Shown: in pieces, positions 54,277-64,000 of the stretch | How the letters are laid out: every line of letters starts with the position of its first letter | Numbering within the stretch: position 1 is the stretch's first letter | Assembly: GCF_009793335.1 (NCBI RefSeq) | Contig: NZ_WING01000001.1 | Span: 4,402,001 to 4,466,000, forward strand | Length of the DNA stretch: 64,000 bases | Direction of reading: 5' to 3' | Origin: Actinomadura sp. J1-007 | Lineage (GTDB): Bacteria > Actinomycetota > Actinomycetes > Streptosporangiales > Streptosporangiaceae | Program-made: the position numbers and the translations under genes | Notes under the pieces: generated by a model | What the model saw: only the letters and a program-made list of their open reading frames with translations | What the model was told of the DNA's origin: nothing | Database searches by the model: none

Positions 54277-55326
54277 TCAGCGCGGCGCGGGGACGTGGGC
54301 GAGGATGCCCTCCAGCACGCCGTCGGCGGTCGCGCCCTCCAGCTCGGCCTCCGGCCGGAGCTGGACGCGGTGCCGCAGCGTCGGGCGGGCGAGGGCCTTC
54401 ACGTCGTCCGGCGTCACGTAGTCGCGGCCCGACAGCCACGCCCACGCGCGCGCCGTGGACAGCAGCGCGGTCGCGCCGCGCGGCGAGACGCCGAGCTGGA
54501 GCGACGGCGACTGGCGGGTGGCGCGGCACAGGTCCACGACGTAGGCGGCGACCTTCGGGTCGAGGTGGACGGCGCGCACGGCGGCCCGTCCGGCGGCGAG
54601 CTCGGCGGCGCCCGCGACCGGGCGCACCTCCGACAGGTCGCGCGGGTCGAACCCGGCCGCGTGCCGCTGGAGCATCGAGATCTCCTCGTCGCGGGACGGC
54701 ACCGGCACGGTCAGCTTCACCAGGAACCGGTCGAGCTGCGCCTCGGGCAGCGGGTAGGTGCCCTCGTACTCGATCGGGTTCTGCGTCGCGCACACCACGA
54801 ACGGGTCGGGCAGCGGGCGCGGCAGGCCCTCCACCGACACCTGCCGCTCCTCCATCGCCTCCAGCAGCGACGCCTGCGTCTTCGGCGGCGTCCGGTTGAT
54901 CTCGTCGGCGAGCAGCAGGTTGGTGAAGACCGGCCCCTCGCGGAACTCGAACTCCGCCGTGCGGTTGTCGTAGACGAGCGAGCCGGTGACGTCGCCGGGC
55001 ATCAGGTCGGGGGTGAACTGGACCCGTTTGAAGTCCAGGTCCAGCGCCCGCGACAGCGTCTTGACCAGCAGCGTCTTGGCGGTGCCCGGCACGCCCTCCA
55101 GGAGCACGTGGCCGCGGCACAGCAGCGCGATGACCAGGCCGGTCACCACCGAGTCCTGCCCGACCACGGTCTTGGCGACCTCGCCGCGCAGCGCGGTCAG
55201 CGCGGCCCGCGCGGTGTCGGAGTCGTGCCCGGCTCCGGGACGGGCGTCCTCGGCGTCGCGCCGGGCGTCCGCGGCGCCGGCGCCGGCCCCGCCCTCGTCC
55301 TTGCCGAGCTCAACAGGGTGGTTCAC
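54277..55326 (-). CDS. MoxR family AAA+ ATPase
   Basis: 349 residues. Walker A GVPGTAKT, Walker B LLLADEINR, sensor 1 ATQNPIEYEGTYPLPEAQLDRF and the C-terminal lid (SPRGATALLSTARAWAWLSG). MoxR ATPases act as chaperones that mature or remodel vWA-protein complexes. A Gly/Ala/Asp-rich leader precedes the domain. GTG 55326 overlaps the DUF4350 stop (GTGA). It lies between DUF4350 and DUF58 in one minus-strand operon. Confidence 0.94.
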   Translation of the reverse strand: MNHPVELGKDEGGAGAGAADARRDAEDARPGAGHDSDTARAALTALRGEVAKTVVGQDSVVTGLVIALLCRGHVLLEGVPGTAKTLLVKTLSRALDLDFKRVQFTPDLMPGDVTGSLVYDNRTAEFEFREGPVFTNLLLADEINRTPPKTQASLLEAMEERQVSVEGLPRPLPDPFVVCATQNPIEYEGTYPLPEAQLDRFLVKLTVPVPSRDEEISMLQRHAAGFDPRDLSEVRPVAGAAELAAGRAAVRAVHLDPKVAAYVVDLCRATRQSPSLQLGVSPRGATALLSTARAWAWLSGRDYVTPDDVKALARPTLRHRVQLRPEAELEGATADGVLEGILAHVPAPR

Positions 55327-56525
55327 GACTGCCGTACCTGCCTTTCCAGGTCGTCCAGGATGTCGGTGAGGCCGACGAGCCCCGCGTCGTCCGCGGGCTC
55401 GGGACCGTACAGGGCCCCGCCGACCGTCGCCTCGTCGTAGGTGGTGCGGGCGGCGACCGCCGTGACGATCTCCCGCGCGGCGGCCGGGTCCTGCGCGCTG
55501 CCGCGGGGGAGCCCGAGCAGCGGTACGAGGCGTTCGCGGGCCCCGGCGCGCAGCGCGTCGGCCGCCCGGTCGCGCGCCCGGTGCGCCCGGTACAGGCGGG
55601 CGCGGCCCTCGACCGTCTCGGCCGAGCGGACCACGACGGGCAGCGTCTCGGCCACGACCGGCCCGAGCCGCCGCGCCCGCCACAGCGCGACGAGCAGCAC
55701 GGCGACCACGAGTTCGAGGAAGAACAGCTTCACGCCGAACGGCAGCAGGTCGCCCAGCGTCCGGTCGCCGGTGTCGGCGCCGTCCTCGGGCGGGTCGGGG
55801 ATCAGCCAGACCACCGAGGCCCGCGCGCCCGCGAGGTTCATGGCGAGCGCGGCGTTGCCCTCGTCGCGCAGGTGCGCGTTGGTGAACGGCTCGGCCGAGC
55901 CGACGACCGTGATCGTACGGCCCCGGTCCGGGTACTGCACCAGCCGGTACTGATCGCCCGCCCGGTAGCAGCTCGTGCCGCCCGGCGGGACGGTGTAGGT
56001 GTCGGACCCGCCGAACTCGGCCCGGCCCGCCAGCGTCGCGGCGCTCAGCCCGCAGCCCGGGTCGCCCGCCTTCTCGAAGCTGCTGCCCGCGCGCTGCACG
56101 CTCGGCGCGACCGCGTCCAGCAGGGCCCGGCCGGGCTGGACGAGCAGCAGGTCGCCGGACGCCTCCTGGAGCCGCCGCAGGTCTTCCGGGGTGAGCCGTT
56201 CGGGGCGGGTGACGACCGTGACGGTGCCGGGGCCGGCGCGCCGGGACGCGTCGGCGGCGTCGCGGGCGACGGCCACGGGCGTGCCGTGCCCCTTGAGGAT
56301 CTCCGCGAGCGCGCGGCTGCCGCCCCGCGTCGCCGAGGTCGGGTCGAGGTCCTGCGGCGACACCGAGGGCCGCAGCGCCGCCAGCACGATCGCGATGACG
56401 ATCATGGCGAGGACCGCGAAGACCACGCCGCGGGCCGCGCGGAACCGCCGTCCGGCCACCTGCCGCGCGGTCGGCTCCGCGGCGCCGCCGGACGCGTCCG
56501 GGCGCGGCGGGGACTGGATCACCAT
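55323..56525 (-). CDS. DUF4350 domain membrane protein
   Basis: 400 residues. One N-terminal helix (VVFAVLAMIVIAIVLAAL), an extracytoplasmic DUF4350 domain (TRGGSRALAEILKGHG, DLLLVQPGRALLDAV, VVGSAEPFTNAHLRDEGNAAL), a second helix (KLFFLELVVAVLLVALW) and a cytoplasmic C-terminal region ending LERQVRQS. ATG 56525 overlaps the DUF4129 stop by 7 nt. Consistently found with DUF4129 and MoxR/DUF58 genes. Biochemical role unknown. Confidence 0.88.
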   Translation of the reverse strand: MVIQSPPRPDASGGAAEPTARQVAGRRFRAARGVVFAVLAMIVIAIVLAALRPSVSPQDLDPTSATRGGSRALAEILKGHGTPVAVARDAADASRRAGPGTVTVVTRPERLTPEDLRRLQEASGDLLLVQPGRALLDAVAPSVQRAGSSFEKAGDPGCGLSAATLAGRAEFGGSDTYTVPPGGTSCYRAGDQYRLVQYPDRGRTITVVGSAEPFTNAHLRDEGNAALAMNLAGARASVVWLIPDPPEDGADTGDRTLGDLLPFGVKLFFLELVVAVLLVALWRARRLGPVVAETLPVVVRSAETVEGRARLYRAHRARDRAADALRAGARERLVPLLGLPRGSAQDPAAAREIVTAVAARTTYDEATVGGALYGPEPADDAGLVGLTDILDDLERQVRQS

Positions 56526-57256
56526 CGGGGGCCTCCGTCCTCGGCGGCCCCGTCCGGCCCGGCGCCTGCTCCCGGTCCCGCGCCCGTTCCCGCGCCCGTG
56601 CCGGCGCCCGCCAGAACGGGGTCGTCGGAGCGCAACGGCTTCGGGCGCGCGGCCTGGAGGCGCTCGTCGAGCTCCTTGAGCCGCGCGTAGCCCTCGGCGC
56701 TGCCGGGACGGTCGCCGTACCAGACGTCGTCGAAGATCCGCACGCCCGCGGCCAGGTCGTCCGCGAGCTGCGGGACGGCCGCGCCCGCCTCGGCCGCCAG
56801 CTCGTCGGCCGTACGGCCCGGACGCGGCGCGAGGACGGCCCGTTCCTCCAGGTCGCGGGCCACGGCGCGGAGCCGCTCGCGGATGGCCTCGGGCCACCGC
56901 CCGGCCGCGGCGTGCTCCTCGGCGGCCCGCCGGTGGTCGAGCGCGGTCGAGGGCTCGGGCTCCAGCAGGGCGTCCTTGCCCGAGCGGACGTTGCGGCGGC
57001 CCCGCATCAGCCAGAGCACCAGCGCGACCGCCGCCGCGGCCAGCACGACGATCACGGCGATCGAGATCCAGCCGCCGCCGTTGCCGTGCGCGTTCGGGGC
57101 CGCGGCGTGGTCGAACAGGTCGCGCATCCAGCCGGTGAACCGGTCCCAGGTGCGCTCCAGCCGGGACGGGTCGTCGCGGTGGTAGATCGGCTGGTCCAGC
57201 TCCCGGCGGGCCAGCTCGCGGGCCTCGTCCCGGCCGATCGGGTCGGCGAAGGTCAT
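56519..57256 (-). CDS. DUF4129 domain membrane protein
   Basis: 245 residues. An N-terminal extracytoplasmic stretch (ADPIGRDEARELARRELDQ), one helix (ISIAVIVVLAAAAVALVLWL) and a cytoplasmic DUF4129 region (AAGRWPEAIRERLRAVARDLEERAVLAPRPG, DDVWYGDRPGSAEGYARL). The tail is a Gly/Ala repeat (AGAGTGAGTGAGPGAG). ATG 57256 overlaps the stop of the upstream membrane protein (ATGA). In some bacteria DUF4129 is fused to transglutaminase-like proteins; here it stands alone. Confidence 0.88.
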   Translation of the reverse strand: MTFADPIGRDEARELARRELDQPIYHRDDPSRLERTWDRFTGWMRDLFDHAAAPNAHGNGGGWISIAVIVVLAAAAVALVLWLMRGRRNVRSGKDALLEPEPSTALDHRRAAEEHAAAGRWPEAIRERLRAVARDLEERAVLAPRPGRTADELAAEAGAAVPQLADDLAAGVRIFDDVWYGDRPGSAEGYARLKELDERLQAARPKPLRSDDPVLAGAGTGAGTGAGPGAGAGPDGAAEDGGPRW

Positions 57257-58569
57257 GGGTACGCCCCGGTCTCGGGCCGCGCTCCGCCGCCCGGCGGCTG
57301 CGGGGGCTGCGGAGGGCGCGGCGCAAAGGGTGCGGGCTGCTGCCCGTACGGCTGCTGCCCGTACGGCGGCTGCGGGTAGGGCTGCTGGGGGTAGGGCTGC
57401 TGGGGGTAGGGCTGCGGCGCGTACGGGGGCATGGGCGGCCCGGCGGCGCCCGGCGGGGGCGGCGGCATGGTGGGCGGACGCCCGGAGCGGCCGGAGGCGG
57501 ACGCCCGCGTCGCGGCCTCGGTGGGACGCCACAGCGAGAAGAAGTCGTCCTCTTCCTCCTCTGCGCCGTCCGCGCCGTCACCGGGCTTCCCGGGCTCGCC
57601 GGCCTCGCCGGCCTCGCCCGCCTTGGCGCGTTCGGTGCGGCGTGTGCGCAGGTCGAGGTCGAAGCCCTCGCGGCGCATCCGGCGGTCGGCGTACAGCAGC
57701 GCGATCACCCCCGCGTCGAACGGCAGCACGATCGACCAGCTCACGATGCGCCCGACCGTGTCCACGGCGAGCCCGAGCACCAGGCGCGCGCCGTCCTCGG
57801 CGTCGCCGAAGAAGACGAGCTGCACGATCAGGAACGGGATCCGCAGCGCGAAGAACCCCATGAACACGGTGATCAGCAGCGCCGCGAGCAGCGTCCCGCA
57901 GGTGCGCAGCCAGCGGCCCCTCGACAGCGCGCGGGCCCGGCGCAGCGCCCCGGCCACGCTCTGCCGTTCGAGCACCACGGCCGGGGCGGCGAGGACGAGC
58001 AGCACGTACAGCCACACCATCAGCCCGAGCCCGACCGGGACGCCCACGATGCCCGCGAGCGTGATCAGCGCCGGGTGCGCCTCACCGGCCAGCAGCAGGA
58101 TGAACGGCGCGGCGGGCAGCAGCAGGCCGAGCAGCGCCGCGCCCATCGTCACGGCCGCGACCGCCGCGAGGCGCGCCGCGCTCGGCCGCACGTCGCGCAG
58201 CATCTGGCGCGGCGGCACGGGACGGCCCAGCAGCACCCGCCCGAACATCGGCGCGAGCAGCCCGGCCAGCAGCAGGATCCCGAAGGCCGACACGATCAGG
58301 CCGAGGACGCCGAAGGTGAACTGCGCCCCGACCGTCCGCAGGAACACGCCCGGCGTGAGCTCCTCGGTGGACCGGCCGCCGCCGAGGAAGTAGGCCGCGA
58401 ACGTGCCGCCCACCTGGATCACGGTGCTGATCGCGACCGACGCGCCGAGCGTCGCGCGGGGGCGGCGTCGGATCCCGGCGATCGCGCCGTCCAGCATCTC
58501 CGAGATGGACATGGGGCGGAGCGGGACGTCGCCGCCCACGTCCCCGTTCCCGCCGTCCGGTCCCGGCAT
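57253..58569 (-). CDS. Six-helix membrane protein with PQPYPQQ-type tail
   Basis: 438 residues. A short N-terminal motif (PLRPMSISEMLDGAIAGIRRRP) precedes about six helices typical of actinobacterial glycerophosphoryl-diester-phosphodiesterase-membrane-domain/YciC-like proteins (FGVLGLIVSAFGILLLAGLL, VGLGLMVWLYVLLVLAAPAVVL). An acidic stretch (GAEEEEDDFFSLW) and a PYPQQPYPQQP repeat tail follow. First gene of the DUF4129-DUF4350-MoxR-DUF58 operon, divergent from mtrA across 324 nt. ATG 58569. Confidence 0.8.
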   Translation of the reverse strand: MPGPDGGNGDVGGDVPLRPMSISEMLDGAIAGIRRRPRATLGASVAISTVIQVGGTFAAYFLGGGRSTEELTPGVFLRTVGAQFTFGVLGLIVSAFGILLLAGLLAPMFGRVLLGRPVPPRQMLRDVRPSAARLAAVAAVTMGAALLGLLLPAAPFILLLAGEAHPALITLAGIVGVPVGLGLMVWLYVLLVLAAPAVVLERQSVAGALRRARALSRGRWLRTCGTLLAALLITVFMGFFALRIPFLIVQLVFFGDAEDGARLVLGLAVDTVGRIVSWSIVLPFDAGVIALLYADRRMRREGFDLDLRTRRTERAKAGEAGEAGEPGKPGDGADGAEEEEDDFFSLWRPTEAATRASASGRSGRPPTMPPPPPGAAGPPMPPYAPQPYPQQPYPQQPYPQPPYGQQPYGQQPAPFAPRPPQPPQPPGGGARPETGAYP

Positions 58570-58792
58570 CCCGTAGCTCCCCGCGTGATGAGTCGTTCAG
58601 TATCCACCTCCGGGGCGGCCCCCGGAGCCCGGTCAGGTCATCCTGTCACGGGCGCGGTGCCGCATTTGCCACTAACGATCCGTGCCAACCCTTCGTGCTC
58701 GGCGGGAGTCCTGTTTACAATCCGCCCTTTGGACGAGGCGGCGCCGCGCGCGCCGCGGGCCGGGCGTCCTCCACCGGACGCCGGAAGGAGTC
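58570..58792. promoter_or_regulatory. Divergent promoter region between the DUF4129 operon and mtrA
   Basis: A TACAAT -10 box is visible at 58716-58721 on the plus strand, inside CTGTTTACAATCC. The -35 is weak (TTCGTG at 58692-58697, 18-bp spacer). Transcription from near 58728 would leave a leader of about 165-180 nt before mtrA. A GC dyad CCTCCGGGG..CCCCCGGAG lies near 58610-58628. Confidence 0.45.
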
Positions 58793-58897
58793 ATGTACGA
58801 GCCAAACGCAGGTAACCTGGCACGCCAAGGCATATCTCTCCCTGGCGAGGTGGGGCCGGAGCGTCTCACCCCACTCCACCGAACCCCGACTTTGTGA
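58793..58897 (+). other. Candidate upstream open reading frame in the mtrA leader
   Basis: ATG 58793 follows a strong AAGGAG by 3 nt and opens 34 codons (MYEPNAGNLARQ...) ending in a TGA at 58895-58897 that overlaps a GTG (58894) in frame with mtrA. Codon usage is not GC3-biased, so a leader peptide or a regulatory element is likelier than a conventional gene. It contains GGTAACC (58811-58817), a possible MtrA half-site. Confidence 0.4.
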
Positions 58898-58908
58898 CGA
58901 TGAGGGCC

Positions 58909-59586
58909 ATGAGAGGACGTGTACTGGTCGTCGACGACGACCTCGCGCTCGCCGAGATGCTCGGCATCGTGCTGAGGGGCGAGGGTTTCGAGCCGTCGTT
59001 CGTCCACGACGGCGACAAGGCGCTGGAGGCGTTCCGGGAGACCCGGCCCGACCTCGTGCTGCTCGACCTGATGCTTCCGGGGGCGGACGGCATCGACGTG
59101 TGCAGGCAGATCCGCGCCGAGTCCGGGGTTCCGATCGTCATGCTGACGGCCAAGAGCGACACCGTCGACGTGGTCCTCGGGCTGGAGTCGGGCGCCGACG
59201 ACTACATCGTCAAGCCGTTCAAGCCGAAGGAGCTCGTCGCCCGGGTCCGCGCCCGGCTGCGCCGCACCGACGAGCCCGCGCCCGAGACGCTCCAGATCGG
59301 CGACATCACGATCGACGTCGCCGGGCACTCGGTCAAGCGCGGCGACAAGCACATCCCGCTCACGCCGCTGGAGTTCGACCTGCTGGTCGCCCTCGCCCGC
59401 AAGCCGCGCCAGGTGTTCACCCGCGAGGTGCTGCTGGAGCAGGTGTGGGGCTACCGGCACGCCGCCGACACCCGCCTGGTCAACGTGCACGTCCAGCGGC
59501 TCCGCGCCAAGATCGAGAAGGACCCGGAACGTCCCGAGATCGTCGTCACCGTCCGCGGCGTCGGCTACAAGGCCGGTCCCGCCTGA
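58909..59586 (+). CDS. mtrA: Response regulator MtrA
   Basis: 225 residues, OmpR/PhoB family. Receiver (RVLVVDDDLALAEMLGIVLRGE, phosphorylation Asp in LVLLDLMLPGADGIDVC, VMLTAKSDTVDVVLGLESGA, VKPFKPKEL) and winged-helix DNA-binding domain (LTPLEFDLLVALARKPRQVF, TRLVNVHVQRLRAK). Nearly identical in layout to Streptomyces and mycobacterial MtrA, which controls cell-wall, division and development genes. Start ATG 58909 (MRGRVLVVDDD) by homology; GTG 58894 and ATG 58900 are in frame. Downstream mtrB follows after 70 nt. Confidence 0.96.
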   Translation: MRGRVLVVDDDLALAEMLGIVLRGEGFEPSFVHDGDKALEAFRETRPDLVLLDLMLPGADGIDVCRQIRAESGVPIVMLTAKSDTVDVVLGLESGADDYIVKPFKPKELVARVRARLRRTDEPAPETLQIGDITIDVAGHSVKRGDKHIPLTPLEFDLLVALARKPRQVFTREVLLEQVWGYRHAADTRLVNVHVQRLRAKIEKDPERPEIVVTVRGVGYKAGPA

Positions 59587-59656
59587 CGCGGGCGCCCGGC
59601 TCCCCCCTCCGCCATGACCAGGACGTCCCGCCCATGAACGCCAGCGAGGACAGGCC

Positions 59657-61332
<1,676 letters not shown>

Positions 61333-61336
<4 letters not shown>

Positions 61337-63129
61337 CGCCCGGCACTCGGGGCCGGATCCCGCCCGTCCTGCTGGTGGCGGCCGTCCTGGCGCTCTGCGT
61401 GGCGGGCTGCGCCAACGTCCCGAGCGGCGGACGCGTCGTGTCGGGCAAGCCCGTCGAACGCGCCGAGCAGGTCGACGACCCGTACGTGCGGCTGATCCCC
61501 GTCCGCCCGCGCCCCGAGTGGGGGCCCGAGCAGATCGTCGCGGGGTTCCTGGCGGCCTCGGCCAGCTTCGACGACGACCACAAGGTGGCCAGGGAGTACC
61601 TCGCCGGGCAGACGTCGTGGCGTCCCGGCCTGCGCCCGTCCGTGACCGTCCTGTCCGAACGCGAGCCGCCCCGGCTGGTCAAGCAGGCCGCCCCGGGCCA
61701 GGCGACCGTCAAGGTCACCGGCGAGCAGCTCGGCACGATCGCGTCCGACGGGCAGTACCGGGCGGCGTCCGAGCACATCGAGGTCACGTTCCAGCTCGCC
61801 AAGACGGCGCAGGGCGTGTGGCGGGTGACCGGGCTGCCCGACGACGAGCGCGCGGGCCTGCTGCTCACCAAGGTCGACGTGGAGCGCGCCCTGCGCCCCG
61901 TCAACCTGTACTTCTTCGCCCCCGACCAGCAGACCCTCGTCCCGAACGGCATCTTCCTGCCCGTGGTCGACCGGCGCACGCTGCCGTCCCAGCTCGTCCG
62001 CGCGCTGCTGAAGGGCCCGACGACCTGGCTGTACGGGGCGGTCGGCAGCGCGTTCCCGCCCGGCACCCGGCTGCGCGGCGCGGGCGTCGTGATCAACAAG
62101 GACGTCGCCACCGTGGACCTCACCAAGGAGGCCGCGACCGGCAGCGTCGAGCGGATGTCCGCCCAGCTGAGCTGGACGCTCCGGCAGCTCTCCGAGATCA
62201 AGCAGTGGAAGCTGCGCATCGACGGCGAGACCGTCGCCCCGGACGGGATGGCCTCCACCCAGCCCGTCCGCGCGTGGGACCAGAACGCCCCCGACGGCGT
62301 GGACGGCCAGGTCAGCCAGACCGCGTACGGCATCGGCGCGTCCGGCTACCTCAGCACCCTCGACGGCCGCGTCCCGCAGCCCGTCAACACCGGCCCGCCC
62401 TGGAGCCTGTCGCGCCCGGCCGTCGCCCCCGACCACCAGGAGGCCGCCGGGCTCGGCCCGAAGGGCGACCGCGTGCTCACCGCCGCGCCCCTCAAAGGCC
62501 CTGTCACGCCCCGTACGCTCCTCGCCGCCTCCCGGCGCGGGGCGCGCTTCACCCCGCCCTCCTGGGGCCGTGACGGCCTCATGTGGACCGTGGAGACGAC
62601 CGCCGACAAGTCCTGGCTCTGGGCGCGGCAGCGCGGCCGCCCGCCCGTCCGCGTGTCCCACTGGGGCCTCAGCGGACGCGAGGTCCGGGCGTTCCGCGTG
62701 GCCCGCGACGGCGTCCGCGCCGCCGTGATCGTCGACATCGACGGCACGCCCCAGGTCCAGATCGGCCGCATCCTGCGCGGGCCCGGCGGCAAGGTCGACG
62801 TCGGCTCGTTCCTCCCGGTCAGCTCCGAACTGCTCAAGGCCAAGGACCTGGTCTGGCGCGACTACGGCACCCTCGCCGTCCTCGGCCAGAAGGACTCCGA
62901 CACCCAGGACCTCCCGTACCTCATGCCGGTCAGCGGCAGCGCCATCACCTCCCTCGGCACCGGCTCCCTCGGCGAACCCCGCACGATCACGGCCGCCCCC
63001 GGCATGCCCGTCCTCGTCGGCACCCGCACGTCCGGCCTCAACGTCGTCTGCAAGCAGCGCCCGACCCGCGACCAGTTCGGCCCGTGGGTCTGCGACATCC
63101 CCGCCCGAGACCCCACCTACGCCCGCTGA
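61333..63129 (+). CDS. lpqB: Lipoprotein LpqB
   Basis: 598 residues. Lipoprotein signal with lipobox LCVAGCAN (lipidated cysteine), an N-terminal domain, a GerMN-like domain (NLYFFAPDQQTLVPNGIFLP, LVRALLKGPTTWLYGAV) and a C-terminal LpqB beta-propeller (FRVARDGVRAAVIVDIDG). LpqB interacts with the MtrB sensor domain and modulates MtrA phosphorylation. GTG 61333 overlaps the mtrB stop, so mtrA-mtrB-lpqB form one operon. Confidence 0.96.
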
Positions 63130-63244
63130 CCCGCGTTCCAGGACGTCGAAGACCGGCGTCGGCGGGCCACGTCGCGCATGGCTGAGGTTGTGGGCGGTCA
63201 CCGTTCCGGCCGCCGGGGCCACCGCCCGGCGGCCGGAGGGTCGG

Positions 63245-64000
63245 CTACCGGTGCGCGGCCAGGAACGGCAGGACGACGGCGGCCATCTCGTCAGGTACCT
63301 CCTCCGCGAGGTCGTGGCCGGCGTCGAAGACGTGTCCGGTGACGTCGTGTGCCACAAACCGTGCCTGCTCCGCGTTGCGCTCGCCGATGAAGGCTGAGCC
63401 GCCGAGCGCCAGGACGGGGATGTCGAGCTTCTTCCGGGCGGCCTCCCGGTTCTGCTCGGCGTCGGTGAGCATCGCCCGGTAGACGGCGAGCATGGCGCGG
63501 ATGCCGCCGGGCAGGGAGTAGCAGCGCACGTACTCCTCGATGGCGTCGGAGGTGGCGGTGTCGGGGCGGCCGCGCTCGTTCTTGATCATGTAGGTGATCA
63601 GTTCGCGTTCGTGCCCGGAGATCAGCATCTCGGGCACGTCGGGCTGGAAGTAGAAGCCCAGGTGCCACAGGTGCATGCCGGAGACATTCTCGGAGGTGAG
63701 GGCGGTGTGGTCCTCGAAGCCGAAGCCGGGCAGGAGGGCCTCGGCGAAGGCGAGGGAGGTGACGTGGTCGCGGTGGCGGGCGGCGAGCTGGTAGCCGATC
63801 ACCGCGCCCCAGTCCTCGCCGACCACGGCGTAGGTCCGGTGTCCGAGGCGGTCCATCAGCTCGGCGATGTCATCGCTCATCGTCGCGGAGTCGTAGCCGT
63901 CCGCGGGACGGGCGGAGTCGCCGAGACCGCGCAGGTCGGGCACCACGACGGTGTGGTGGGGCGCCAGCTTCGGGACCAGGTGGCGCCAGTGGTAGCCGGT
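63245..64000 (-). CDS. Alpha/beta hydrolase, epoxide-hydrolase-like, N-terminus beyond right edge
   Basis: 252 codons visible, open at the right edge. VVPDLRGLGDSARP, the nucleophile elbow GEDWGAVIGYQ with Asp as nucleophile (epoxide hydrolase/haloalkane dehalogenase type), cap domain, and the catalytic histidine in AGHDLAEEVPDE near the C-terminus. The visible start TGYHWRHLVPKL is the segment just after the oxyanion loop, so 30-50 residues are missing. An internal in-frame codon at 63946 is not the real start. Convergent with lpqB, 115-nt gap. Confidence 0.85.
   Translation of the reverse strand, partial: TGYHWRHLVPKLAPHHTVVVPDLRGLGDSARPADGYDSATMSDDIAELMDRLGHRTYAVVGEDWGAVIGYQLAARHRDHVTSLAFAEALLPGFGFEDHTALTSENVSGMHLWHLGFYFQPDVPEMLISGHERELITYMIKNERGRPDTATSDAIEEYVRCYSLPGGIRAMLAVYRAMLTDAEQNREAARKKLDIPVLALGGSAFIGERNAEQARFVAHDVTGHVFDAGHDLAEEVPDEMAAVVLPFLAAHR

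Overview
The window is a chromosomal segment of very high G+C content with codons ending mostly in G or C. It comes from an actinomycete, most likely a filamentous, sporulating one near Actinomadura/Thermomonosporaceae. The evidence is a developmental-type WhiB, MtrA-MtrB-LpqB, coenzyme F420 genes (fbiA, fbiB, fbiC), a LytR-CpsA-Psr (LCP) protein, DUF3499/DUF5719 genes and CDP-glycerol glycerophosphotransferases. From memory, the order lpqB-mtrB-mtrA ... sahH ... manB-DUF3499-zincin ... whiB-fbiA-fbiB ... manC ... LCP-TIGR03089 matches a block conserved across Actinobacteria, including Mycobacterium. No tRNA, rRNA, CRISPR array, insertion sequence or prophage was seen.

Layout. (1) 1-19.9 kb is a cell-surface glycopolymer region. 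On the minus strand an LCP protein is followed by two acyltransferase-3 proteins and two bifunctional GT2/CDP-glycerol glycerophosphotransferases, the last running off the left edge. Next come a TIGR03089 protein, a large multi-membrane GT-C-like protein, a polyprenyl-type GT2, two GT4s, thioredoxin, a flippase-like LPG-synthase membrane protein, a methyltransferase, a mannose-1-phosphate guanylyltransferase-like enzyme and a DNA glycosylase. (2) 20-29 kb has a LysR regulator, fbiC, an orphan substrate-binding protein, fbiB-fbiA, a Q/P/G-rich membrane protein and whiB. (3) 29-39 kb has a giant GT2-membrane fusion, DUF5719, a zincin-like protein, DUF3499, then a tight operon manB-trm112-SIS isomerase-CDF transporter ending at a strong hairpin. 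(4) 39-45 kb has a NarL-type two-component pair, a MerR regulator and two different S-adenosylhomocysteine hydrolases. (5) 45-50.4 kb has three secreted hydrolases (M1, M14, GH5) and an unknown gene. (6) 50.5-58.6 kb has the RDD/SpoIIM/DUF58/MoxR/DUF4350/DUF4129/membrane-protein set, divergent from (7) mtrA-mtrB-lpqB at 58.9-63.1 kb. An epoxide-hydrolase-like gene runs off the right edge.

How they work together. The SIS isomerase, ManB and the nucleotidyltransferase can supply GDP-mannose for the many glycosyltransferases. The LCP protein, acyltransferases and glycerophosphotransferases point to a decorated teichoic-acid-like polymer attached to the wall. FbiA/B/C build F420. MtrAB-LpqB and WhiB link envelope state to division and development.

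The most striking property of the sequence itself is a set of apparent +1 frameshifts in at least eleven genes. At each one, adding a single G or C, usually in a G/C run, restores the expected protein and makes the gene length divisible by three. This looks like homopolymer undercalling rather than real gene decay. Affected genes are annotated over their full inferred span.
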